A DNA stretch of 64,000 nt, taken from Endomychus coccineus. Lineage: Eukaryota; Arthropoda; Insecta; Coleoptera; Endomychidae. The position numbers and the translations under genes are program-made. Below the pieces are notes generated by a model. That model was not told the DNA's origin. It did no database searches and was given only the letters and a program-made list of their open reading frames with translations. The stretch is from contig OY294067.1 of NCBI GenBank assembly GCA_958510875.1, positions 230,359,771 to 230,423,770 on the forward strand, read 5' to 3'. Shown here piece by piece: positions 1 to 12,404 of this stretch. Position 1 is the first letter of the stretch. Each line of letters opens with the position of its first letter.

Positions 1-840
1 CACATGATCCTGTTGGGGAGATCGCTGTTCGGCCCACTCCCAAGGAACCTAAGCTTGAGGATGGCTTTTTTCAAATCATTCTGAATGCTGTAATTTCGAT
101 TGGAACTACTCTCATTTTTGGTAAAATAAATATATCATTCTCATCTATTCAAGACTTAAATTAAGTAGACAACAGATGATCTTATTACCACCATAACCAC
201 CCACAAAATATGTTGCCATTTTGCTTAGCTTAAGGTTGACAAGCTGAGTTGCATCATTGAATACGGATATCGGATCTCTAGCTTCTTCGAAATTGGAGTA
301 AAAATCTTATGAGATGTGCCCGTTGTGGTTCTACCGATTCCGCAGATGCAAGTCTTTCCGTTTCTGAAATCTTGTCTTAAAATACGACCGAGTTTAAAAT
401 TGAAGGAGACCTTTGGTGCTCCATATGTATAATCAAAACTACCTAACACTTCAGAAATGCCCTACTGAATTTTGTGTATCAAGAATAAACTTTCGGATGT
501 TGAGAATATCTATCTGCTTTATTGCACTCAGATTAAAAATATTTGATCAAGTGCAATTCAAATGTCTAATTACTATTGATGATTTCTTATTGAGTTTTCC
601 AACTGTGATCTGTTTATTCATGCCAGTTTGGAATACTTTCAGGGTCTCAATACCAGTGGAAGAACAAGAGGTTGAGCCAGTGCCCCAGATGTTAGTGAAT
701 GGCCCAAATGCTGAAGATCGAGCAGCAGAAAGACGGCTTAGACAAAATATTATGAACACTTATTTCAACAATGGAGGAAATTGTGAATAAAATTATTGTT
801 TGTATATTATAGTTCAGAAAAATAAAAATCTTCAACATAT
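1..840 (+). CDS. Possible 3' end of a host gene (two candidate exons, partial)
   Basis: Bases 3-120 are open in one frame and end in a plausible donor (TTTG|GTAAAATA). The encoded stretch is acidic/proline-containing and then hydrophobic (ILNAVISIGTTLIF), as in the start of a membrane segment. A second coding-looking stretch starts after the acceptor TACTTTCAG at 642 and runs to TAA at 788-790. It encodes about 48 residues rich in E, P, N and R, ending NNGGNCE, and is followed by AATAAA-type signals at about 786-830. The two exons do not splice in phase directly (one nucleotide left over at 120, two needed at 643), so a further exon inside 121-642 or a wrong boundary must be assumed. I do not recognise the family. 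The coding call rests on composition and splice signals only. Confidence 0.35.
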
Positions 841-1342
841 ACAATGCTTTACTAACAAGAAAAATTAACTAAACATTCATTGGTATAAACTTGAGCACAT
901 ATTTGTAAAAATAATTATTCGAGATCAAAAACTGAACTAAAACACATCCTTCTTCTACAGTTTTTCCAACGATCCCTTTATATGACCAAGCTCTCGACAA
1001 CATTACTTATAGCTTCAGCAACATTGTTTAGAGCATTAGTTGATGCTCAAAATAAAAGAGTTCTTAATAAGAATACTGTCCATTGACTACCAAAATAAAC
1101 TACTTTCATCAAGACGTATGTTAGAATTTATTTGCTCCATTTCAGGTATATCCAAAAATTTATATATTTGTCTTACCATTAAACCCTGATAATTTGTCCC
1201 TCCCACTCGGTTTTGAATATCTGCTTCTCTGTCAACCTCTGCAGAAATATAATTGGTTATAAAAACTATGTGTGTTCCTTTCGGAATCTAATAAATGTAA
1301 TTATACCTTACTTGACAGCCGAGCACTTTTTTCCTTAAGGGT
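841..1342. other. No gene recognised
   Basis: AT-rich spacer between two convergent candidate genes. I see no open frame of note and no repeat shared with the rest of the window. Confidence 0.5.
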
Positions 1343-1906
1343 TTAAGAGGCCTTATACGTTAGGTCTCCCTCTACATCTTCGATCACAGGAGATTTCATA
1401 GCAGTCTCTAATGGTTTCTCTTCTATCATGTCAATATCAGCCTATAAAACAAATACAATCAGTGTAAAAAAAGCGATATAACAAAAAGATTCAATTTGCC
1501 ATTACGGTTCCTGTATGTGTTTGTTGGATAAAGGCTCCTTTCTCGAGTCCTGAGCCTTGTGAAAGTGTCTTTCCAATTATTCCTATTATCCTAACCGTCT
1601 CTTGAGGGTGGAGGAGGGGTGAAATTACCAGTTCTGCGCAGAGCTACTTTTATATCTCTATTCTTCTTCCTTGCAAGACCTCTTTGGTTCTTCCATACCT
1701 GTGATTATTTATTAAGATAATACGATACTTAAATATTAATTGAATATCTATCCACTTTTTGCCACTGATCTACAGATTGTATAGGTTCATTCAGTTGATC
1801 TTTCAAACCTTCCCAAATATTTTTTTTCTTCCCTTACCGCGTATGTTAACAAACTTCCCTGTGGCGAAATCTTCATTCTCCAACATATACTTCAATAGAA
1901 AATACA
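1343..1906 (-). pseudogene. Myb/SANT-like (zeste-type) DNA-binding protein, 3 exons, one frameshift
   Basis: Reading the minus strand, exon 1 (about 1906 to 1756) encodes a typical Myb/SANT-like start: a short helix, then ENEDFATGKF, then WEGLKDQLN and DQWQK. The donor GTGGAT is followed by a 57-bp intron (1755-1699) and exon 2 starts with VWKNQRGLARKKN, completing the WQKVW helix of this family, then LRRTG and a PPPP stretch. After that the frame must shift once (near 1590) to reach a conserved-looking IIGIIGKT segment. Exon 2 ends at a GTAATG donor near 1502. Exon 3 (1441-1343) joins in phase 0 and encodes an acidic tail ending KAS and TAA. Insect genomes carry many such genes, some as the DNA-binding partner of Harbinger transposons. 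The frameshift suggests a pseudogene, unless it is an assembly error. A Met codon lies at 1886; the true 5' end is not certain. Confidence 0.62.
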
Positions 1907-3640
1907 CACAAATAACATAATATGAATGAGATATGACTGATCATATTATATTCTCTGTCCTTCCATACCCACTGGTATGGACTTATGTCCTTCCATACCC
2001 ACTGCTTTGTGATGTTAAATAGAAAATGCGAAATATTAATCGTTTGATACGAACGTATATAACCCTCAAGATAATTCCTATCAAACTGACAATTATGTCA
2101 TTTGTCAAATATATAAAATATGCTGCGTTGCCGATATATAAAATAAAGCTACATTCAAAACGGTATAGTCTTTCTTCCAGTCGATTTATATTTATAGTCA
2201 GACTTCAAATGGAAATAATAGAATAGCAATAGACTATAATTTTTGGTCCATATATATAGTCGGCTGTACTGATAGCCTGGTTTACAGCCGTTTAGCAGCA
2301 TAGCACTGTAGAATAAAGATTCCGTGCTACTTGGTAGCTTAAAGGTCCTCACTTCTTCAACAGTATTTCTAGTGAATGTGGATGATATATGCTTATACAT
2401 ATTGTTATAGTGTATCCACGGTGTGAACCATTCTATTAATTAATGTTATCAATAATGCCAAAGATTTAAACCTCACATAGGTACTAAATGGATTCAGACT
2501 ACCATTTGGTGAATGCGCCAGGCAATTTTACAGAAATTTATCTACGTGATTTATTTACGGTCCTTCTAGAAGTTGAATATCTCAAACGGTAATCATATGA
2601 GCAACAAATGATCAATGATGAAAAACATTTTGGTATACGTTTTTTTGTTACCAAAATATTCCTTGAACTTTAAAGAAATCTTTTACTAATCTTGTAAGTT
2701 GCAATTTTTCATTATAAAAACTAAGATGAGAAGTAAGGACAATATGTTTGATGTTCCTGAAAGTTATAATTTGTGATCAGTTGACGTTGTAGTCGAGGTT
2801 TAAATTCACTTGTTTAATGTGAAAATTATGGGGCTCAATTTTTGAAACGAAGAACTATTGGACAACATATTGGCATACTGGTAATTACGACGAATTCACT
2901 GGCGGGTATGCAGATCACTCTGCTCATGTTTCACAGGCCATGTAGTACTTTTGACGGTTCCATAACGTTCTTGAGTTACAACGATAGATGCAAATCGATG
3001 TGCGAACCGCTTGGCCCTCACCAGATCGGTTTTGTTCAAAATTCAATCATCTCAGTCTGAGAAGATGATGTTGAAGGGAGGTTGACGTTGGTCGTTGTTG
3101 GTATAATATTTGAGATCATTCCTATGATACTTTGAATTTGTAGATCTTCCAATAGCCTATTCCGCCTCATAGCCTGCTTGTGGCCTAGAATCACTTACTG
3201 TTGTAGGTATTATATCTACCTCTATTGTAATTTTAGCCTTAATACTGATCAAAGCTTTGCTAACTATATGGGTTTATAGCTGCCCGTGAAATTACTTGAG
3301 GACGAATTTTGAACTTGGAGTTTCATCGGCTATTGTAAGTTCATTAACCATTATTAGAACGTCCACGTACGTAAAATACTTTTTGATCTCTCTGTGGTAG
3401 GTCTTCAATGTTTGTCCCACAAATAGTTTCTTTCTATTTAGAATAATTCCTTCATTAGATAATAGTTCACAATTTTTCAGTTTGCAATCCATTTGCAAAT
3501 GCATTGCTTTCCATTTTTTCGTTAGTTGAACATAATATTTGCATAGCATTTTGATCACCTTCTGTTTTCATTATACTTTTTTAGGACATAATACGTTGAT
3601 AATAGAATAATAATATTCTTGACCCGGTATGAATTATATA
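1907..3640. other. No gene recognised
   Basis: AT-rich sequence with only short chance frames. A direct repeat of the words TGTCCTTCCATACCCACTG occurs twice at about 1957-2005. Nothing else stands out. Confidence 0.5.
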
Positions 3641-3649
3641 AAAATTAGG

Positions 3650-3990
3650 TCACATTAACACTCTGTTATAAATGTTCGTCTTTACGTAGGTTTCGGTCTC
3701 ACGACAATCTAGACTTATTTTGTCAAAAAGGGGTTAACTAAAACTAATTAGCACAAGCGTCCATATCGCACAATTTTCAATCAAAAAGCTCACGCCGTCG
3801 AAACGAATTCGTGGTTCTGTTCGTTTCGACGGCGTGAGCTTTTTGATTGAAAATTGTGCGATATGAACGCTTGTGCTAATTAGTTTTAGTTAACCCCTTT
3901 TTGACAAAATAAGTCTGCTGATGATGGTCGTGAGACCGAAACGTACGTAAAGACGGACATTTATAACAGAGTGTTAATGTGACCTAATTC
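3650..3990. mobile_element. Palindromic (foldback) repeat element carrying hammerhead-like motifs
   Basis: A near-perfect inverted repeat is centred near 3818. The left arm (about 3650-3812) and right arm (about 3824-3990) share TTAACACTCTGTTATAAATG at the outer ends, GTTAACTAAAACTAATTAGC in the middle and AAAGCTCACGCCGTCGAAAC near the centre. The outer part of each arm carries a hammerhead-like sequence, one per strand. The right copy is the better preserved; the left copy has lost part of the core. Diverged single-arm copies lie near 6060-6215 (minus) and 6690-6780 (plus), so this is a dispersed family and the palindrome is an inverted dimer. It has no coding capacity. The parent could be a Penelope-like element or a retrozyme-like SINE; this is inference. 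Confidence 0.65.
3913..3956 (+). ncRNA. Hammerhead ribozyme-like motif, copy A
   Basis: In order: GTCT (stem I), CTGATGA at 3918-3924 (the invariant CUGANGA core), stem II GGTC-GTGA-GACC at 3926-3937, GAAAC at 3938-3942, a small stem III/loop GTACGTA ending in the GTA cleavage-type triplet, then AAGAC closing stem I. This is the order of a type I hammerhead. One base (T3925) is unpaired below stem II, and a G/A mismatch lies next to the core, so cleavage activity is uncertain. Confidence 0.55.
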
Positions 3991-4001
3991 CCGAGAATTT
4001 T

Positions 4002-4214
4002 TTATATAGTTGATAATAGAGCTCGATCGTCTTGAAGTAAAGTATTATGTAACTCTATACCATCAACAAGTTGTTGAATTTTTGTTCCGTTTGTGATAGG
4101 GAACAAACCAGCAGCTGTTGCTAAGTCAAAATTTCTAGCCTGTTTTATTCCTATACTTGTTATTGAATCCGGAAATAGCGATATCTTAAACTGAAGGTTT
4201 ATCAAGTAGTTCAA
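4002..4214 (-). pseudogene. Possible LTR-retrotransposon gag fragment
   Basis: A 70-codon open stretch on the minus strand reads like the central part of insect retroelement gag proteins (FDLATAAGLFPITNGT, then an IDAIEL-like LVDGIEL segment). The resemblance is from memory of the pattern only. There is no flanking LTR, protease or RT. It directly abuts the end of the foldback element. It may equally be chance. Confidence 0.25.
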
Positions 4215-6060
4215 ATCTATAGGTTACAGAAGAATGTGCTGAGGCTTGATTTTGTGCCCTATATACAGTTTGGTGAATATCTCCCAATTGAATTACAAAT
4301 TCGTAGATAGAATTGTCTTAAGCTGTATTTGTCATTGTATCATAATATTAATTATCAAAATATATTATATTGAGAAGACAAATCTATGCGGTTTTGTAAT
4401 ATCAATTGAATTGTTATGTAAATAACATCAAAGCAGAGCACATATTTTTATATCATTCATCCATCCCAAATTATTCTTAACAACAATTATATGAATGACC
4501 ATATAGAATTTTAGGAGAACACAAATGTGAATATTACATCTCCACTTCACGTTGTAATTATAATGAATTCAAGTATAATTCGAGAATCAATTTTTTCCGT
4601 TATTTTTACAACTCCCTCATTTATTTGGCTTGTGTCTGACAGTCCCTCATCTGGTAGCATATCTGTGTGAATCCGAAAACACACTGGCAAAATTTGTTCC
4701 TATAAGAAAAGTAAGAATTTTTCTCTCTCGTATGTTAATGGAGTTCCTTACAACAATCCCTTTATTGTATTAGGGCTATTGCTGTCTTCGTGTAGACGAG
4801 GAAGTAATAGGTGTTGGCTTGCTTGTGACTCAATGATTTTTACTGCCTTTTGTTAATGATTTTTTTGTAAAATTTTTCACAATATCCACTATTGGGATAG
4901 TTAGAGCACGAAGTCTTGATCTGGAATATCCAGTCACTGGCAAAAATATTCTTCTATTTACAGCAGAAATAAGCTCATGTCATCTCGAGTGATAATCTTC
5001 TAAAGTGAGGAAACGGTCATTTTCATACTCTCCAATATCGGTACCAATTCATTGGGACATGTTCTATTTCAATTACATTTATACGCATGAAGTATCCAAC
5101 TTCGAACTGATTTATTCGCCTGCACAGTGCGCATCTCTTTCTATAAGCAAGGTACGATCATGGTTCGTGCGAATTTTCACATTCTCCTCAAAAACATTTG
5201 TTATCATCATCATTTCTAGACTATGTGTTATGTGAGAACTTGTTAGCCTGACCTGTCTAGAATTAGATATTTCCTGCTTATAATATTCCCTATTTTTTGC
5301 AGCTCTACACGTTTGGCTAACTACATGAGTATTAGAAATCTGATTCCCTCTAACGAGACTTTCTGCACGTCTCGGCATATGATTCCTTAATAGAAAATTC
5401 AAAATTACAATTTGCCGCTCAGTTTATAGTACTATAAGATCGCTTTCTACAATTTGGCCTTCATCTTACCTTATTTTATCAAATTTATAAGCTTCCATTG
5501 GTAAATTTACAGCAGGCGCACAATGAGAATCAAAAAGTATCAACGTTTCCATCAACGTATTCCTCTCATCTTCGACAAACGTATTAAAGACGTCAACAGC
5601 ATTCTCACACATATGCGCTAAGTAAGGTCATTTCCATTTCTCCGTCTTTGCTCTTACTGTGCCCCCTGCAAGGAATAATAATCTTCCACTTTAGTTAAAA
5701 CTTTATCCAAATTTCAAAATAGTCTTAATTTTGAATTAGTTGCCATCTTTCACAGCTTTGTCACCCGAAACCATGTATTATTATGTGGTTTGTAACTAGA
5801 TTATATAGAAGAAATACAACTGTTTCTGTTTCATGTTTCGATACCAAATTAGCCCCAATCACAGATCTATGGATGAACATAGAATTTTTTACGAAAACAG
5901 ATATAAGTATAACATTGCGATTTCCAATTTTTCAGTTACACATCTCTCCATCTTCTAATGATACGCTAATATGAACGTGTTATACTATATTGTATGTTAC
6001 TCAGACCTTCATATGTAAATTTCCGGAAAATAGGCCACAGTAATACATATGCTCATTATC
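4215..6060. other. No gene recognised
   Basis: AT-rich unique-looking sequence with scattered short open frames on both strands that show no protein family pattern I know. No tandem repeats seen. Confidence 0.5.
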
Positions 6061-6061
6061 T

Positions 6062-6215
6062 TCGTCTTTACATACATAACGGTCTCACGACCATCATCAA
6101 AAGACGTATCAAAGTCTAAAACGAAATTTCTGAAACTAATTTTATCAGCCCGAAGTGTCCTTATCGCACAAATTCCAACTGAAAATGCCCTCGTCGCCGA
6201 AACGAACAGATGCAC
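6062..6215 (-). repeat. Diverged copy of the hammerhead-bearing repeat (copy C)
   Basis: On the minus strand the order CGTCTT, TTGATGA, TGGTCGTGAGACC is kept, then the GAAAC box is mutated to GTTAT, and AAGACG closes stem I with six potential pairs to CGTCTT. The remaining sequence up to about 6215 matches the middle and centre of the 3.65-kb palindrome (TATCGCACAA and GTCGCCGAAACGAA). A single arm, not a palindrome. Confidence 0.55.
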
Positions 6216-6690
6216 GAGTAATCACAATTGTGACACATTAATGTTTTGAGTGTACGAATATGTATCAAGAATCCACTGCTTAGCAGTCATTTCAAGCAAT
6301 GTCATGACTGAAACCAAAATATATAATGCTAAAGTATCTACGTTCGAATCAGATGATGGAGATATATGAGAAAAAGATTGTCAGACCTTATCAGAAATAT
6401 TACTGTGAGTATTCTACCTGAAATATACTTCTAATATTGTAAAGACGCATGTAGGAGTTTGCAAGAATTTTAATTAATTAAATTAGTATAAATCTAACCT
6501 AATGACTTAACATCTGCTCTATGATTTACAGACTTGAAGTCACGTTTTATGTGTATTATCTCCAGAATAGATCTTATATAATAATTGGTTTCTTTAGATG
6601 AAATACCAACATTTTTGTAATGGAATTGATGGTTATAATCGAAACAATGTTCATCATAGGCGGTGGAATTCTCTAATTATTTGACATTCA
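6216..6690. other. No gene recognised
   Basis: AT-rich spacer between two copies of the hammerhead-like repeat. Nothing else seen. Confidence 0.5.
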
Positions 6691-6692
6691 TA

Positions 6693-6780
6693 CGTCTTTT
6701 AATGATGGTTGTGAAACCGAAACCTACGTAAAGACGGAAATAATAAGCATAGGTGTTAGTGTTACCTATTTCCCGAGAAC
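6693..6780 (+). repeat. Diverged copy of the hammerhead-bearing repeat (copy D)
   Basis: CGTCTT (6693-6698) is followed by a mutated core TTAATGA (6699-6705), stem II region TGGTTGTGAAACC, GAAAC at 6719-6723, CTACGTA, and AAGACG (6731-6736), which pairs perfectly with CGTCTT. The tail GTGTTAGTGTTACCTA and TTCCCGAGAAC matches the outer end of the 3.65-kb element. The stem I pairs are kept although the core is mutated. Confidence 0.55.
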
Positions 6781-8772
6781 TTATATGTAATTTATAACTG
6801 AGTCAAAAATAAAATATTTAACCTAAATAATGAGCAATGATTCACAAAATACGGAACTAGATGATATTGGTAACAAAAAACATCCAACGTCATTGAAGAT
6901 ATTGCTAAGGTAGCGTTGCATCGTTACATCCTGAGAATATATGCAGAAAAGTTCTCGTGAGAAGTCTCTTTAATTTTATTCTATGTTTGTGTTTCGAAGT
7001 ATTAAATACAAAGCTTGAAGATAAAGTCTTATTACGAGCGACTTTCTATTCGGTATTCCTCCATTTCTCAACTTGACGACAAAAAATGCAGTTCGCAGCT
7101 CATGAGCTGCACCTTTTAACTCTGAACTTTCCTTAAAAGCAAAGTCAGATGTGTCATATACATAATACTGGCTTTAATGTCTCACCTACCTATCTGGTTC
7201 AACGGGATATTTTGCACGGAGTCGTTATAAACTTTCTTAAGAAATTCCTTCACTGGATAAAATTTACAATAAAAGAAGATTCTGAAACATTTAATGTGAA
7301 TTTGGTCTTCAACTCGGAACTATGCGATCCATCAACCATGTTCCAGACACAATGTTCTCAAGCGAAACGGAAATACAAATTGAAACCTGATCCATTATAT
7401 TTAGAAAATTTTGGAGTGTTGATGTTGAAGGTATTTACTAGACAAAGTTTTGGTTCATCAGGTTGAACAGTGAAAATACGCCTTTTAGTCCCACACAGCT
7501 GTTGCGCTTTCCTCATAAGTTCATCAGTGGGACGAGGCAGATGTCAAGTCGCCAATAAACCATCTCCGATAGTTAAACACCCAAAATGTTTGTAAAATGT
7601 AGATATTCCAACAACATCTGCCGGAATGAAAATACAATTCACAAGGCTACGCATTGATAATACAGCTCTCGCGATTCAAACGAGCGATGAGGTAATAGTT
7701 TGAAATCCAACTGCCAGGTGATGACTTTGCAACAATACATAGTGAACTATGAACAGATTTTGTGTTAGGCAAATTTTAGGTCCAGGTTGAACAGTGATAA
7801 AACACGTCTTTAAGTTCCATACAGTTGTTTTCTTGCTCTTTTCGTGAGCTTATCAGGGGGACGAGCTGACGTGAAGTGATCAACCATCTCCGGAAGTGAA
7901 AATGTTTGGCGGAAAGCATATATCCCGCATTGAGAATACAGCTCTCGCGATTCAAAGAGAAATATCATGACAGTGACAAATTAGCATTAGCTGTTGCCCA
8001 TCATATGTATAATTTTAGATTGTGAAAAAGTTTTCCTCAGGATCACATCATTCTTCTCCTCTCCCCAATATCACTGTGAAGATGATTGCCCGTTCCGATT
8101 ATGTGTATCACTTCAAAGTAGTGGATCTTCAGATTCTCAAAAGGAATAACAATAATGTTTCATTGAATCATTTTGACACTTTTGTTTTCGATTATAAATA
8201 TACATCATTCGCATACATTTAGGCCGATATTCTTATTTCAAGATTTGAACGACGTAATCGTAGTGTGACGTCATATAGTTACATTGAAGTAGTTACTCTG
8301 TGATATAATAAAGTGAGGTTCACCTGTCAGCAAATTATAATACATGCAATATAAAATATAGGGTTGTAATACATATAATTATGTTGTCAATCGGATAAAT
8401 CTTCACTACACGTATTTAGCTGTGTTCTGAATCAATTGCAACATATTCTCTGTTCATACGGATGTCAGCAATGCGAAATCTGCGAATAGCAGCTGCTAGA
8501 TAATCTCAACCATACATTTAAACTGCTGCAAAAGTGTCCAAAAGCAAGAAAATGTTCTGACCAAAAGAGGTGGCAACAATGAATTTGGAAGCGTTTCCGA
8601 TGATGCTAGGTATCACAGTACTGTAATGAATGAAATAGAAATCCGCCTGCAAGAAATAGAAATACAAGAATGCTCAAGTAGGAATGATAAACATCATGAT
8701 AATACATTGTTGCACACTGTTGATGTGCATGATGAAAATACGTAAGCCACAATCAGTATACGTATGATATGT
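6781..8772. other. Non-coding, with one internal duplication
   Basis: No gene recognised. Bases about 7445-7690 and 7775-7955 are two diverged copies of the same segment: both contain a form of TCAGGTTGAACAGTGA and the words ATACAGCTCTCGCGATTCAAA. Otherwise AT-rich spacer. Confidence 0.45.
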
Positions 8773-8940
8773 AAGCTGGAAGATATGGGCATCGAGTACT
8801 TAGTCCACCCCTACTATTGCATTTTTAACCCCATTGAGCACATATAGCGTGTACAGCTAAAGTCCACCATCATCACGTTGGTACTGATTGGAGAATGGGC
8901 AAAAAAATCAGTAGCTATGTGGAACTAATCCCAACGAATC
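8773..8940 (+). pseudogene. Fragment of a Tc1/IS630-type DDE transposase
   Basis: The frame starting at 8773 reads IEYLVHPYYCIFNPIEHI then a stop. This matches the conserved C-terminal catalytic block of Tc1/IS630-superfamily transposases (a P-Y/H-x-x-x-x-NPIE-x-W pattern in which the E is the last acidic catalytic residue). The expected W has become a TAG stop. Only this block can be aligned by eye; flanking sequence does not give the rest of the enzyme. Confidence 0.45.
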
Positions 8941-11900
8941 TGAAAGGCTAGCTAATACGGCCTTCACAGCTTACTTTACACAATATTATAATGATATAAT
9001 ATTATGGTCTAGTGGTTGTGGAATAAAATGAACTATTACAATATAAATAATACAATACATACCCAGTATACACACAGTATAGGAATTATACTTGTCTGTA
9101 AGGAATATAGTGACGAAACGTGTAATAAAATGGGATAATAATATGAAGATATTATAATAAAGTGGTTAAATTCTAGAAAAACCGTTCATTATTTTTATGG
9201 TTAATTATTTCATGAAATAAATCCCTCTGTTTGAACTTAAACCAAATTGTTTGTATATATTTGAATTCAAATAATTATTTATTTGATAATTCTATAATGT
9301 TATATTGCAAATAATATAAAATATTGCTAATTTCGACTTGAAGCTTAAAGCTAATTCAATATCTATATGTAAATCTTTCAAATGTGAGATCAATTTTATT
9401 TTGATAATCTCTGAATCTAAATTAATCATTTTGTAACAGGAGTGAATCTTTCATAAAATACTTCCTTTTGTCATTTACCTACTCTTCATCATTCAATAAA
9501 AGAGCTTATTATCAAAATGTTTTCTCTTTTGGCAGGTCCTATTATCTCAGTTAAATATATGACATAATTTCGTAGAAATTACAATATAAAAAAATTCAAT
9601 GTCCAAATTTATTCTGTTTTGGCAGGTGCTATTATTTTAATGTAATTAGTAATCCTTATATATAACATAATTTGATAGAAATTGCAATATTTAATTTTAA
9701 TTCGAGTTGAGTACTATTTGAAATATTGTTATCATCCTACATTTATAGTTATTGTGGGGTTGTGAAAACCTACAACTGTAATATGTACTGTTTGTACTAG
9801 TAGAAACAGGTACCATATTTTTCTTATTTTGAATAATCATATGCAGTTACTTTGCATTCTTCTAAAATTTGGTAATCACTACATATTGTAATATGTTGAT
9901 ATATAGAATAATACAATAAATGCCCTGATATAGGCCCTTGTAAAACACACATAGAGCATAATTTTACTTCTTTCTACGTCTTTAACTATATGTTTCTAAT
10001 CATTCGCATTATATTTTCAGATCTATGGATCACAGTTAATAGTATGTGAATTCTATGAAGGGTCGACTCACACAGTTCTTGGGCCAAATGCAATATTTCT
10101 TTCACAGGAATAAATGAACGTGAAAATACTGAAAAAACTTCATTCGGTATTTTATAAGAAGTTCTGTAAAAATAATAGCTCTGCTACATGACGTTTGACT
10201 CATGTGAATCAATTTGATAACGCACTGTCCTGGAATATATTCATGTAGACTTACCTGAGCTTTGAACAGTTTAAAGATAACTGTATCGTGTAGCACTGAC
10301 CTACAGGTTTTTTTTGTAATAACTGACTTATAAGAAGCAGGAAATGAATTATCATCCATTCCCTCACCTCTGAGCTTGAACTGAATAAACTTCATCCGTG
10401 GAAATATGCACGAATCTTTATCGATTCGTTCTCGCAAATCTATCTGATCCTCTTTTACAAAACTCTCCAAATTCGAATCATATCGCAATATGTTTCAGAA
10501 ACCTCTGATATCTGTAGAAAACGCCTAATTTCATGAAATATATTCACTGTATTAAAGTTTAAACGGATATCATTTTATACTTCGCATTACGAAAGACGAT
10601 TCTTTAGATAGCGGAAAAGATGAGTGGGAAGTAGGTAAAGAGAATGAGGAAGAGGGACTCTTAAACGAGGTCCCGTTTAGATATGAATAGCCTTCTATCC
10701 CGATCACATTCACCTTGTTCGACCGACTTAAGTTTCATATATGGCTTCAATAACATTTTCAAATATTATATTCAATTTTTTTGTGAACTCTTGTTCTCTA
10801 TCGTTGTTACAGTAACTATAAAAGTTCCATATTGTAAGATTATCCTCTGAGACATGAAATATCACTCACATGATTGAATTGTATATTTGTAGATCACAAC
10901 TCAACCATCTTAATATGAACTACGTATTTCCAATATTCCTCCCATGTTTATTCTCTTCCTTACCGTTGAATCAAAGAGTTAAACCTCTTTCAAACAACTA
11001 CTATTTATACATTATATGGGGGAAGTATTGTAATAGACCTAAAAAATCCCATATTTCGTGGGAATATCCGTTTTGGGCTGTAACCTGTTTCTGCCCCCAA
11101 ATGTTCAATTTAGGGTAGAAAAGGTTGTCACTTAGTGTTTCCTTATAACATCAAATGATCTACTCCGATTTTCGGATCGGTACGTCCAGACTCCTCAATA
11201 TACCTTCTAGTTTATAGTTTATATATATATAGTTTTCTCTCTCTCTCTCTCTCTCTCTTCCTATCTCTCTCTCTCTTTAGATTGGTGGATGCGAAATAAA
11301 TAGAAGTTCCTTTATAGGATGTTTATTAACAACTATCAAATTATACATAAAATATTTACAAGTTCCCTGGTAATTCGCAATAATAATGATAAATTTTGCA
11401 AAACCATAGCTATAAATCCAATATCTTAATTACGCAAACAAGAATTTAATTGAATGGTGAATATTCAATATTTGATCGCGATATAATTATTCCCGACAGT
11501 GTATTCACCTTTACAGATGTGCTGGTTAGTAAATTCTTTTTTATACGCTTCTGTCCACTGATTATACGCTTCCTAATACAAATTTTGAACTCTTAATCTG
11601 CGTCCGACTGTACATGAGTGGTTCATAGTTTCTGTTTAAAATACGCGGGTTACGTCAAGGAAAATACGTTGAATATTATTGCCGCAAACTCTTTCAACTA
11701 GGAGTTTGCTATAGTTTAACAAGAAGCTTCGCAAGAGTCGGACTAAAGACAACTACATGATTTATTCCTTATTTGTGCTATGTCTGACTGAGACTTGTTA
11801 CGAACTTGAACTTAACATTTCAATTTATTTATTCTCGGTATGCAATCAGGAGAGTGTCTTCTCGAAAGACTTATAATATAGCAAGATCATGTAATTCTGA

Positions 11901-12404
11901 GGAACCGAATACATTACCTCCAACTACCAGCGTTGTGCCTTGTGTATGCTATCGGTACTGGGCAATTACTAATAAGCAAAACATGGTGCTTCTCAGGAGT
12001 TGAATACAAAACCTCCAACTACCAGGGCTGTGCCTTGCTTATGAAATCAATTATTCATAATCTAGACAAGGTGATTCGCAAGAGTCAGGTTCAAAACTTC
12101 CAACTGGAGGGGTTTCTTCCTTATTTACGCTATCAGAGACGGGTAATTAATAAGAATCTACTTTTACGGGAAAATTGACTAAGTTAGAATTGAAATCTGA
12201 TTTTGGCAACGGAACGGAATTCAATCAATTTTACGGAATCAAAACTATACTCACTCTCCAATCTTTCGGTAATGATATTATAACGGCGGATTGCAACACG
12301 GCTTACAGTTTTTTCGGTACTCGACTAGTAGGAAAGTCCTCTATCTTGTTACTCGGCTAGCAGAAAAGTGCTGTTCGAATCGAAATCGAACACCTTTCAT
12401 ACTC
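8941..12404. other. Mostly featureless AT-rich region
   Basis: No gene recognised. A 128-codon minus-strand frame at 10102-10488 is the longest open stretch, but it has no family pattern and I do not call it. Direct words GTTTTCTCTTTTGGCAGGT and a similar ATTCTGTTTTGGCAGGT occur near 9515-9625. A microsatellite is listed separately. Confidence 0.45.
11218..11280. repeat. (TA)n/(CT)n microsatellite
   Basis: A short TA run is followed by a CT run with one interruption (CTTCCTAT). Confidence 0.9.

Noticed and set aside
413..790. A single 125-residue gene from 413
   Set aside because: Only the last 48 residues look coding; the first part is AT-rich and an acceptor site at 642 explains the change.
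10102..10488. 128-codon minus-strand frame
   Set aside because: Longest frame in a featureless region, but with no domain, splice or neighbour support.
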